Assembly: GCA_904066235.2 (NCBI GenBank)
Contig: CAJFCV020000004.1
Coordinates: 8,060,001-8,124,000, forward strand
Source: Bursaphelenchus xylophilus
Lineage: Eukaryota > Nematoda > Chromadorea > Rhabditida > Aphelenchoididae
DNA length: 64,000 nucleotides
Direction of reading: 5' to 3'
The notes under the pieces were generated by a model. It did no database searches and was not told the DNA's origin. It saw only the letters and a list, made by a program, of their open reading frames with translations. The translations under genes and the position numbers were made by a program. Shown here piece after piece: positions 30,413 to 40,416 of the stretch (positions within the stretch are counted from its first letter, which is position 1; every line of letters begins with the position of its first letter).

Positions 30413-31965
30413 GTGATTTTTACTTTTATCTTTCGGATTTTTGATACCTCAATGACCTAGGAGGTGTTTTGCCATGATTTTTTTGCATCGATTTAAATCT
30501 TGATCCAACCTCGAACTCCCATTACGTTTGGCTTCTTCAGCAGTAAATTTTGAACCAAGTGGTCTTTCTGGTCATTTCCTTCTCTTACTATTTAAATATT
30601 TTATTGGTTTTATGATCCCTCAAATCTCCGAGACCCTTCAAGTGTGGACATGCAAGTGAAAACACGCATAACACCCTCAAACTCTTTTTTCTCCCCTCTG
30701 GACATCCTCGAGGGCTTTTTGCCCCCAGGTCGGGTGCAAAACCGCAATGAAATCACGAATGCCCCCGGGCAGAAGAACGTCATCTGGTCAAGCGGCCCCA
30801 GGGGGCCGTGGCCAGAATTCGATCCGCCGTCACTGATCGCCCCCATTTTTTTAAAACATGAGTTTCCATTTTGCTGTCGAATTGGAAAGAGTTTTTTGCT
30901 CGAATGGTTTCCGGCCGGTTTCGGCCCAGTTGTTTTAGAACAAGACGGCCTTTTGTTTATTAGTAAATAAGAGAGGTTAATTGAATCGTCTGGGGGCCTT
31001 GGTTCGGCATGGGGAAGCTCATAAACATTATAATCAAGTCAAAATCTTAATTCTACCTTTCTAATGCAGTGCAATATAGGCTGAAGTCAGGCGTTTAGGC
31101 TTGAAGTATGGGTTTGCAGGGACATATCGGCTTTCAAAGGCATCTAGGACCTTGACTTTTAAATCACTTAAAAGCTAGGATTCATTTGAAAAAGCGAAAT
31201 CCGCTATTTTTTATAAAGTGGATGATTTTACATTATTTTAGCCCTAATTAGTCCTTTTGACTCTACTCAACAAAGTTTTCATCCTATAAACACTATTCAC
31301 GCAGTGTTTACAATAGTTTTTTCCAACAATTTTCGCATTTTTTTCCTTTCAAAACAATGGCCTTCAACCCCAAAGACTACAGGAAAAAGAGTCCCCATAT
31401 ATAATCCTATTCTCTCCGTACTTTGCTCAAAATATTTTCCCTTTCTAGAGTTGTTTCCTCCCTCCATTTTCCAATGTGAAACATTAGAATCCGCTTTTTC
31501 TCCTCAATAAAAAATTTCATTTCTTCATTTCGTTGCTTTTGACTCTCAAATGTCCTTGAAGGACACCTGCGATGTAACAAGTCGTAATGTGTCCTAAAGG
31601 TGATCTTGCGATTTTATTTTACTTCGTTTTTGGGGATAATGAGCTCTCGAGCTTTCACGTGAGACCTCTCCAACCAAACGTGGGTTTCTAATAATAAGTA
31701 AACAGACTTACTTTTGGAGTATTCGCGTATTTCGAACAGCATCAGGGAGTTTCCAGATATTTTGCCGAAACATTTTTGATTTTTTTTACGTTTTTTGGAC
31801 TTTATAAACTTTTCGAATAAAATGTCACTTTCAATGTGCGCCCAAATTATTTTACACATTTTGACAATTTTTTGGGATAAAATTTGCTTTACATTCCGTG
31901 GAAAGCAATGTTCGTGGTGAAATTTGTCGTAGACCCCATCGTTTGGTATTTTTATTTTTTTACTT
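30413..31965. other. Intergenic, nothing supported
   Basis: Spacer between the second receptor and the oxidoreductase. A GC-richer block at about 30640-30960 is open on both strands but shows no domain, start context or splice signals. The 1.7-kb gap makes an operon with the receptor unlikely. Confidence 0.45.
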
Positions 31966-31969
31966 GGAT

Positions 31970-31977
31970 TGTTTTAG
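31970..31977 (+). promoter_or_regulatory. Likely trans-splice or leader acceptor of the oxidoreductase gene
   Basis: TGTTTTAG about 20 bases before the ATG at 31998, behind a T-rich tract. It fits spliced-leader addition or a 5' UTR intron. Confidence 0.45.
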
Positions 31978-31997
31978 GATACTACAGAAAATTGTGA

Positions 31998-33319
31998 ATG
32001 TCGGAATCAGAAGCCTTGCGATGGGGAATCTTGGGATGCGGGAATATCTCCGGAGACTTTGTTAAAGCCTTCACCAACACAAAGAAACCACACACGGTAA
32101 GGAAGCTAAGGGATTTTGCAACTTTCATAACTTTTATACCTAAAATTTTATGTTTCAGTTGGTTGCGATTGCTGCGATGGGTGGAATAGAGAAAGCCGAG
32201 GCTTTTATTGAAGAGAACAAAGTCCCCGAAGCCAAGCCGTGTGGCGATTATCAAGACGTTTTGGACAATGAAGACATCGGTGAGTTTATCGATGTTATCC
32301 CTGATCTGATCTTTGCTCTCTTTAGAAATCGTGTACATTGGTACGCAAACCTTTTGGCATTACGAATGGGCAATCAAATCACTTGAAGCTGGCAAGCACG
32401 TTATTGTTGAGACTCCAATCGCTGTAACAGCAAAGCAAGCCGAGGAATTAGCGGAGAAGGCAAAAGAAGTCGGAAAGTTCTTGATGGAAGGATTCTGGAG
32501 TCGGTTTTTCCCTGCATACGTTGAAATTAAGAGACTCTGCGAGACAGAGGACTTTGGCAAGCCCAAATTTGTGAATTGTAACCTGGGATTTCCGATTGCC
32601 GAGCCAACGCCGTCCAATGGACGGACAATCATGTCCACCATCGGATGTTATTGTGTAAACCTTGCGCAATTTGTGTTTGGAGGCGAAGCTGAGGAAGTGA
32701 AAGCTGTTGGAGAACTGGATCCTGAACACGACAGTAAGTTTGGTCGTCTTTGATGGTTTTAGTTGCCTTTTTAAGACACTTGTATGTAAATTATACTAGA
32801 CACCATTGACGATTTTGCTTTTCAGATGCCGAAAAGTGGGCCACGATTAATATCAAGTTTGGCGACGATAAGAACGCGATTATCCATACAGATTCAAGAG
32901 TATTCTTGCCCAATTCAGCTTATGTAACTTTCGAAAATGGCTATGTGGAGGTGAGATACTACAATATAAAACTTGTTGAACCTTTGATAGATTTCCCCCG
33001 TGTTTGGTCCGACATCATAATTTACTTCCATTTTCAGATCCCCGAATGGATGCACGCCCCCACCAAGTTGAAGTATTATCAAATGGGAGGAGATGATGGG
33101 TATGGAGAACATGCCCAAAAAGAGTTCCGATTGGACGATCGGAGAAAGTTTGTTTATCCGAACAGCACTGGATTCAGATACGAACAGGACCATATTTACG
33201 AATGTGTAAAGAACGGTGATCTGGAGAGTCCGGTCATGTCTTTGGCTGACAGTATCGCTATCAGAAAGGTGATCGACGAAGCCCGCGATCAGATCGGCGT
33301 CCCTCAACCTGATGTGTAA
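31998..33319 (+). CDS. Gfo/Idh/MocA oxidoreductase, dihydrodiol dehydrogenase-like, 5 exons
   Basis: Predicted 344-residue NAD(P)-dependent oxidoreductase; vertebrate DHDH is about 334. Exons: 31998-32096, 32159-32279, 32326-32733, 32826-32950, 33038-33319, all in phase. The N-terminal Rossmann fold opens with WGILGCGNIS (residues 9-18). IVYIGTQTFWHYEWAIKSL and EGFWSRFFPAY (128-138) match the DHDH branch. Tyr182 in TIGCYCVNLAQFVFGGE aligns with the catalytic Tyr of mammalian DHDH. The family EKP motif is ETP here (102-104): the Lys that helps catalysis and cofactor binding is replaced by Thr. Family members oxidise trans-dihydrodiols and some pentoses in the cytosol; with this substitution the activity may be changed or lost. 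It has no operon neighbour. Confidence 0.9.
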
Positions 33320-33397
33320 GAAGTTCAATTCCATTATTAGAGGAGTTTGTAATATATGTTAGTGGTTTGTATTTTTGTGATAGTTGTTAGACGTATG

Positions 33398-33403
33398 AAT
33401 AAA
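33398..33403 (+). terminator. Poly(A) signal AATAAA, oxidoreductase
   Basis: AATAAA 79 bp after the oxidoreductase stop codon. Confidence 0.6.
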
Positions 33404-33517
33404 CGGATAATTTAATAAATATTTTTGAGTTTTGATCAAATGCGATGTTTCAAGGCCAAAATTGGTAAATAGGCTGGGGATTGTTGTGTATTGTGTCGGT
33501 ATAACCAAAATTACGTC

Positions 33518-35746
33518 ATATAGGGGTGGTGCGATTTAAAATTTTTCGTCTTGACTGGCAAAAACCCCCGATTTCTTGGCTGTAGGGCCTCCAGCCAAGA
33601 ATTTGATATTCTTGACTGAAATTCAGACAGCAATATTTCGTTTCTTGACTGCTTGCTTATTTTTGACTGTAAACCAGCCAAGAAATCAAAAATTGTTGGC
33701 TGAATTTCAGACAGCAAATTCTTGCCTGAAACTCAGACAAGAAATCAAAGATTTCTGTCTGAACAGTAGACAAAATGTTTCTGTTCAGTCAAAAAGAAAT
33801 TGGCTGGCAACTCAGCCAAGAAATCGAAGACTTCTTGGCTGTAGTTCAGCCAAAATTTCTTGGCTCAGCCAAAAAAACTGACTGACATTCAGTCAAACTA
33901 TTTGACTGGGAAATTTTTTTTGTATTTATTGGCGTTGAAAAGCGCAGTAAATTTGATGGTATTTAATAAAATAGCGAAAGATCAAGATTTATCACATAAT
34001 AATAAAAAAATTGATTATAGCCTAAAAACTTGGCAAACGATTTAGATCTTGTTTTAGCCGAAAAAGCCTAAAACAAGGTATAGTCAAGCGCCATTTGCCA
34101 AAAATCGTGAGGAAACTATACGTGTATGTACTTGGGGCTTGATTCCTTGTTGTTTTCAACGGAAATGTGGACTTGAAGAAGTTTTTTCGACCAAAAGTTA
34201 TATTGCACATGGCAAGTAAAACATTTTGAAACGTCAAAGTTACCTAATACGCTCCCTTTTGACATCAGGAATTGACCAGAAAGCTCATGCAGCACGAAAC
34301 TTGGCTCCTCGAACGGGCAGTTTAGCTAAAACCTCAAAAATCAAATAAATAGTACTCACAATTTGTTTTCTTCTTGGACGTGACCTTTCTGGGTGAGAAA
34401 CTGGAGTTCCAATGGTGAACGGGACAAGGCAAGTTCCATTTTGTTGTTCCACAGGTCTCCAAAGGTATTTTTGAGCTTTACCTGCCGATACCCGAGTTAT
34501 TTGGCAGGAAACATCTAAAACACAGAGAAATTAAAAAAAAACTAAAAAAATTAGCTGAAAACGCGTGGAAATTCAAGTGTCCAAACAATAAAAACAAGAA
34601 AGGAGCACGACATCGTGCATTTTCGTTCCTGATTGTGTTTGATCCCAGCGCGAAAAAATTCCCATTTTCGGCCAGAAGTTTTCGTTTTTTTGCATGTTTC
34701 GAGTTCTCGCGTTTCGTGAGATTTCTACGTTTTTGACAGGAAATGTTTTGAACCTGTTGTTATTCGACCAGTCATTTTTTGGCCGACCTGTCCACGTTAC
34801 CCGCGTTCAATTTGTAAGTTGATTATGCTTTCCTTTTCTTTTAGGTAAAAGTATGTTATCCAAGGGCAAAAATGATGGTTTTTGTCTTTTTTCGCTAGGG
34901 ACAAGAGAAAAAACTGGTAAAAGTTGGAACATCTTTATGTTAGCTATTTTTTAGATCGTAAACTAGAGGTACTCAGTCGATTTCTCTCGAGCCTTTTATT
35001 TTCTGTCGAATTTTACCTAAAAAAGGGCAAAGAGAAGTGAAAATAGCTTACCTGTCGCCGGGAAACATTGTTTATGCCTAAATTACAGCACGTAATCTAC
35101 GAACCTGATGTAATACAGCTCCCTTCTGAGATGTGCGCTGCAAACAACTTCTGATTGGACCCGTCCCTTCAAAATCCAACGACCCGACCGCAAGAAAAAT
35201 AGTCCAGCTTGCTGTCTACAACTGACAACCGGCGCATCAACATTTGGATGAACGGGTATGAAGCCACACTAACGACAGTTGTAATTTTTTCCGGAATACA
35301 TACGAATCTCATTTTTAGGGCATCTTGTTTTGTTTGAAATGCAGAAGTTTTATCCAAAATCCAGCCAAGAAATCGAAGATTTCTGGCTGAATTTGAGTCA
35401 AAATATTTTTGCGCAGCCAAAAAAGCCTGGCTGAGATTCAGACAAACAAATTCTGGCTGAATTTCAGCCAAATTTGTTTGGCTGAGCCAAAAAAGGCTTG
35501 GCTGAAAGTTCAGCCAAGAACTCTGAGATTTCTGGCTGAATTTCAGCCAAAATTTTTTGGTCCAGCCAAAAAAAAATCGACTAAAATTTAGTCAAAAAAA
35601 GGGATTTCTTGACCAAATTTTGGGCAAAAATTTCTGCCTGAATTTCAGCCAAGAATACCAAATTCTTGGCTGGAGGCCCTACAGCCAAGAAATCGGGGGT
35701 TTTTGCCAGTCAAGACGAAAAATTTTAAATCGCACCACCCCTATAT
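33518..35746. mobile_element. 2.2-kb inverted-repeat element with TTGGCTGAA hairpin arrays
   Basis: Both ends carry a nearly perfect terminal inverted repeat of about 120 bp starting ATATAGGGGTGGTGCG; ATAT may be a 4-bp duplication or part of the repeat. Inside each end lies an array of degenerate, self-complementary words of the type TTGGCTGAAATTTCAGCCAA, at about 33600-33910 and 35345-35690. The core (33911-35340) has no open frame I can assign, so the element is non-autonomous. It lies only about 115 bp beyond the oxidoreductase poly(A) signal. Confidence 0.8.
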
Positions 35747-36061
35747 CTCAATCCTGTCCGCACGGTGCAATCTCAAATTTAGGTACAGTCCTCGTTAGGG
35801 AAGTCTTTGATTCGAAAACAAATTTAGGCAAATGTCATCTCAAATCTTGAGGATTCTAAGAATAAAACATTTTTGCGATTCATAGCTGATAGTCCTTCCG
35901 GAAAGTCGCCGGGCTGAAATCGGCGACACGCACTGTGCGAAAACAAATGTTTTCTTTGCACTGTGCAATTTCTTACTTTTTGCACCGTGCAATAGGGTTT
36001 TTGGGCTGTCGCTCGCATCGCATCCTGACTTTTTTCGCACAGTGCAAACGCCAAAAATTAC

Positions 36062-36325
36062 TACTAGGCGGGCCAAAAAGTCTTGACATGTCTGCACAGT
36101 GCGCCGTCGTGCATGCAATTTGTCGCGCGGCGACAATAAAAATTTACGGTGCAATGCGACACCGCACAGTGCAAAAAAGATTGTTTTGAAAAGGGTAAAC
36201 AACGCACAGTGCGTTCTTCATTCGCACCCCGCCAAAGGTTTTATCGCGCGACACCTCGTCGCGACACCGAATTCATGCGCCCGCACGGTGCGAAAACATG
36301 TCAAGACTTTTTGGCCCGCCTAGTA
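36062..36325. mobile_element. Inner MITE 1, GCACNGTGC family
   Basis: Inverted ends TACTAGGCGGGCCAAAAAGT and the reverse complement. Its termini match those of the element at 9783-10052 (ACTAGTCGGGACAAAAAGTC), so the two are copies of one subfamily about 26 kb apart. It is inserted in the composite at 35890-36547. Confidence 0.75.
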
Positions 36326-36515
36326 GTCCGTTTGTAAAGTCGCTGGAATGATTTCGGCGACGCGCACTGTGCATGAAAACTCAGGGTGCGAGCGACAGCT
36401 CGAAAAAGCCTATTGCACTGTGCAAAAAGCCGAAAATTGCACAGTGCAAAGTGAACTTTCGGTTTCGCGGGGTGCATGTCGCCGAAAACATTCCAGCGAC
36501 TTTACGAACGGACTA
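36324..36515. mobile_element. Inner MITE 2, about 190 bp
   Basis: Inverted ends TAGTCCGTTTGTAAAGTCGC (left) and TAGTCCGTTCGTAAAGTCGC (right, reversed). They resemble the ends of the outer element of this composite (TAGTCC...AAAGTCGCCGG), so this is a second copy of the outer subfamily lying next to inner MITE 1. Confidence 0.7.
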
Positions 36516-36547
36516 GTAGTCCGGCGACTTTCCTTCGCGAAGGACTA

Positions 36548-39500
36548 TATAGTATTGCCGCAACCCGTTTTTCATTTCGTCGACTCCTCATTTTGAGTGT
36601 TTATCCCAAAAAAATCCGTGAATATCTCTGCCGAAACGTGAGAGCTAAAACTTTCAGGAACTGGTTTGTGGATAGGTCAGAACTTGCATAAAAATATGAT
36701 GGAAATCTAATCCAATTTTGAGTTTTACTTTTAAAAAATCGATTAAAATATGCATTTTACTTTGCTGACTATTCCATTGCTCATTACAGACCTCAAAAGA
36801 CGTACTATTTTCCACTGCTTTGTTTTCTCTTTACCATTGTCGTCATCAATCTTCAGATCTACAATCTTTCGCTTTCCACCTCAAAATATTCGAGATTTCT
36901 GTCTAATCATAAATTTTGCAGTTTAAATTTGAAGCGAAAATAACGCATCGGTACCAACCAGTACCGGTGGAGATTTGTACAAAATAAACTCGAAGAAACA
37001 CGGACAATTCCACAAAATACGGTGGTTTGAAGCTCACGTCTGATACAAACTAATGGTCAGATTGTACCCGCAATTGGAGTATATGACATTCTTGTAGAGC
37101 GTTTTGTCTTTCAGCGGAATGTTGTAGTCTAAAAAAGGTATACGGTTGTTGCTTTTTTGATGAATCAAATTGTAGATGTCTTGCATTTTCTTGAGTTGTA
37201 CTTGGGGGGTTACAGTAATTTGGATCTTCGGAAGCAACAGCTGTATTTGGAGTGCTGTTGTGAAGAAAAGAAACGTGAAAAAGGTGAATTGCCCTTAAAA
37301 TTTTACATACATTTATCAAAGTCGCAGACGTTGATGAAACTAAACAAAAATAAGAAACGAAATTTACTAACACAGGAAGTAATTGGTATGATACAAACAA
37401 ATCTCTTTTAATTTTGGATGTGGGTGTTGAACTAGTCGCGTATTCATAATATTCACTCCAAATTTTCGGTTCCAGCGGAGACAAAATCTTTCTGCTTTTT
37501 CGAGAGGGTATGTGAAATAAAGAGAGTCGGCCAGGCGAAAAATGAATTTTTTCCATAACTTGTTGGTTTCTACATGCAATAAAATTGGGATCTTAAATAC
37601 ATTGTACCCCTGTGTGGTAGCTGAGGCTGAGTTTTACATTCCTCAAATTGTCGCAAGATCATGAGTTTTCGACCTACGATCGAAAAACCTCAGCGATTTC
37701 TGGAAGTTTGAAGTTACCAATGTTTTCCCCTCGTCAAATACTTCCTTGCAAGACCGTTATAGAGCACAAGGTTTGCATAAAAAACAAAAACTTCCCGGCA
37801 GAAAGGAGCAGATTACATAGCGTTTCGAAAAACGCGTTTCATGCCTAGCCGACCCTCCTAATTCGTGAGCTGTCTCGCAACGAAAAAAATTGTGCCCAAA
37901 ATGCTATGTAATCGCTCATTCATTTTGCCTATAAAATATTCTGGATAATTCGATAGTATATACTACCCGGTCCAGTATGTTGTGCGAAGTGATGTGTTGT
38001 CATTCGGCAAAAAATCGTTTCCCAATTTTAATATCTATCCAATGATTCGAAAGCGAATACGGGTTCAACTGTATATGGCCTCAGGTCGGTGGAACACTTG
38101 TTTGTTATTTCGGCGCTGTTTTCGGCTATAATTTGATGAGATTGTAGGGGAGTTAAGCAGACAAAAAAAATGGAGATTCGAGTCTAAAGATAAACCGGAA
38201 GAGAACACTTCACTTCGTTTACTTGATGTTTGTTTTGAATCCCAGTGAAATTTGAGATCAGATCTCGTCATTCTCGTAGCCTTGGTAGAGAGGTACGGTC
38301 AGGTCCAATCTGCTATGGATTGGATTATGCATGATAGATTATGTACATGGCGGCTATGAGTCACGTTGCAAAACAACAGAATTTTGAATAAGATTGCGGG
38401 GGAAATAGTCGGAGTGTATCGATCAGATTTCGATAAAACTTGAGGCCAATTGCCTTATTATAACAGACTTAATTTCACATTATGACAATGATTGGCTACC
38501 GTCGATTTTTTAATGGAAATATAGTAACATATTTTAAATGTTGGGTCCTCTCAGATTGCCCGGGTTTGATCTGGACGTGTTGAGGTTGTGTAAACACCAC
38601 CGTATCCATGACGGGTTATGTACATAGGGAAGCGATAAGTTGTCAACAAGTTTTGAAGGTAAAGAAAATAGGATACTCTGTGCTTCTAAACTGCGCTCAG
38701 AATTTTAAAAGTATGTCTGCTTTAAGGTTAAAAATAGACAAGACTAAGAGTCCAAATAAACTTACTTTTTCGAGCATCAGTTTTACCCAGGTTTTGCGGT
38801 ACCGTCTTCTTGAGTTGTTAATTTTAGCAAAGAACCCAAACTTAATATAGGATAAATGAACGAATGCTATTTAACTTAAGAACTCAGGTGGGCCTGCGCA
38901 CAAAGAGTTAAAATTTTGGGAAATTAATGTGTGCCGTCTTTGCAAAATATAAGGAAAACGTGAATGTGGTCGACTTCCTGCAAACCTTGATATGCTGCCC
39001 AAGAAGCCTCTGAATCGTACATGCCGCACTTTGTGGAACGATCGAGTCATTGCAAGGGCAATACCTTGTTTGTCCCACTTCTGAATTTGGTCTATCCTCC
39101 CTTTCTAATCATTGAGACTTTCCTTTTTAACTGTTATCATTTCTTGTAGAATTACGTCGTTTCCGCAATGTACTTAGAATACGTATAGGGAACAGTTGGC
39201 CCATAGTATTTAAAATAATTTCCGCCGAGATCAAAATAAATATGCAATTATTTTTGTTACGGTAGAAAGGCGCGTGTACTTTAAGACTGATCTTTCCTAT
39301 TGATCCCAATATTCCTGTGTTTTTTTAGACTAAACATTAATATCCAATCCGATTGCCTTCTGAACATGCTTTTATTAGATCAAAAAAGTAGGACTTGTCT
39401 GTAATGCAAACCTTTCGCGGAAACCCGAACACGCATCTCTCGGGTGGTCCTAAACTTTTCCCTCAACCTTACGCATTAATTTTTAGCCATTTTTTTGGTG

Positions 39501-39716
39501 AGAATGGCGCTATATCTGGATTACAATTATCCCACTCAATTGCCGTAGATGCGGTTGTTTGGATGAGGTGATTACAATTAGAGGATTGTAGTCTTGGATA
39601 AATTGGATCTCGTCGCCACTCCTACTGTACCGGAAATCTTTATGAGGGGGACCACGTGTTTACAGCTCCAATTTGGGGCTGTAAAAGATTTCGATGACGA
39701 TGTTTCCGGACTTTTT
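36548..39716. other. Intergenic, nothing supported
   Basis: AT-rich spacer. The 168-codon open stretch at 37050-37556 (minus) begins at a non-ATG codon, is low in complexity and lacks a domain or splice context. No repeat ends were recognised. Confidence 0.4.
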
Positions 39717-40416
39717 TACAGGGTGCGGCAATTTTTCGGCCGGATTTTAATTGGCCATAACTTTTTTAGTTTTTGGGCAAATGTTAAAATTCTTTTTTTC
39801 CCTGAATCCATAGACAACCCCATTTTGTTTAATACCAAATGTGTTATTCCCGTTCATTAGACTACAGTAAAAATTCGAGACAAAGAAAAAGCTCTAATTT
39901 TCATAGCTGATAATGGAATTACCCCTAATGCGACTCTCAGATTTTCTTTAAATTTTGCACATGGGCCGGACATAGGCCACACATCAAGTCCTGAAAGTTT
40001 CAGCCCGCATCTTTCAGGGGCGACCAAGATATTCAACGATTCTTTGCGGTCAGGAGGGCACATGAGTGGTCACACAGAAAAACTTTTTGGCTATATCTTC
40101 GCTAGTTTTGTGCGGAGATAGCTGATTTTTTGTGGAAACGGTATTCTCCATGGCATGAACAGGCATGAAACTTTTTACGACAAAATTCGTAAAAGAAGTC
40201 ATTTTTTCTGGCGATTTTCACACACGCCGAAAAAGCAGGGAAACCGACCGAAAGGCCAATAACTGTGAACTAGGTCCCTGTATATATAACATATTTCTTA
40301 TTAAACAAAATGGGGTTGTCTGAGGATTCAGCGAAAAAAAGAATTTTAACATTCGGATAAAAACTAAAAAAGTTATTGCCAATTCAAATCCGGCCGAAAA
40401 ATTGCCGCACCCTGTA
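39717..40416. mobile_element. 700-bp MITE with about 118-bp terminal inverted repeats, TA-flanked
   Basis: The left end TACAGGGTGCGGCAATTTTT and the reversed right end are identical at the tips; similarity runs about 118 bp, to ACAACCCCATTTTGTTTAAT on each side. The outermost TA could be the target duplication, as in Tc1/mariner-type elements. The middle (about 39840-40300) is unique and non-coding. Confidence 0.78.

Larger units (their letters stand above)
35890..36547. mobile_element. Composite MITE: outer element interrupted by two others
   Basis: The outer ends are inverted: TAGTCCTTCC...GGAAAGTCGCCGG on the left, and TAGTCCTTCGCGAAGGAAAG on the right when reversed. Two further complete inverted-repeat elements sit side by side near the right end and separate it from the left body. 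All three parts are rich in GCACNGTGC palindromes and GCGACA words and have no coding potential. Confidence 0.7.

Noticed and set aside
37050..37556. 168-codon minus-strand open frame
   Set aside because: No ATG at its start, no recognisable domain and low-complexity stretches; no splice context.
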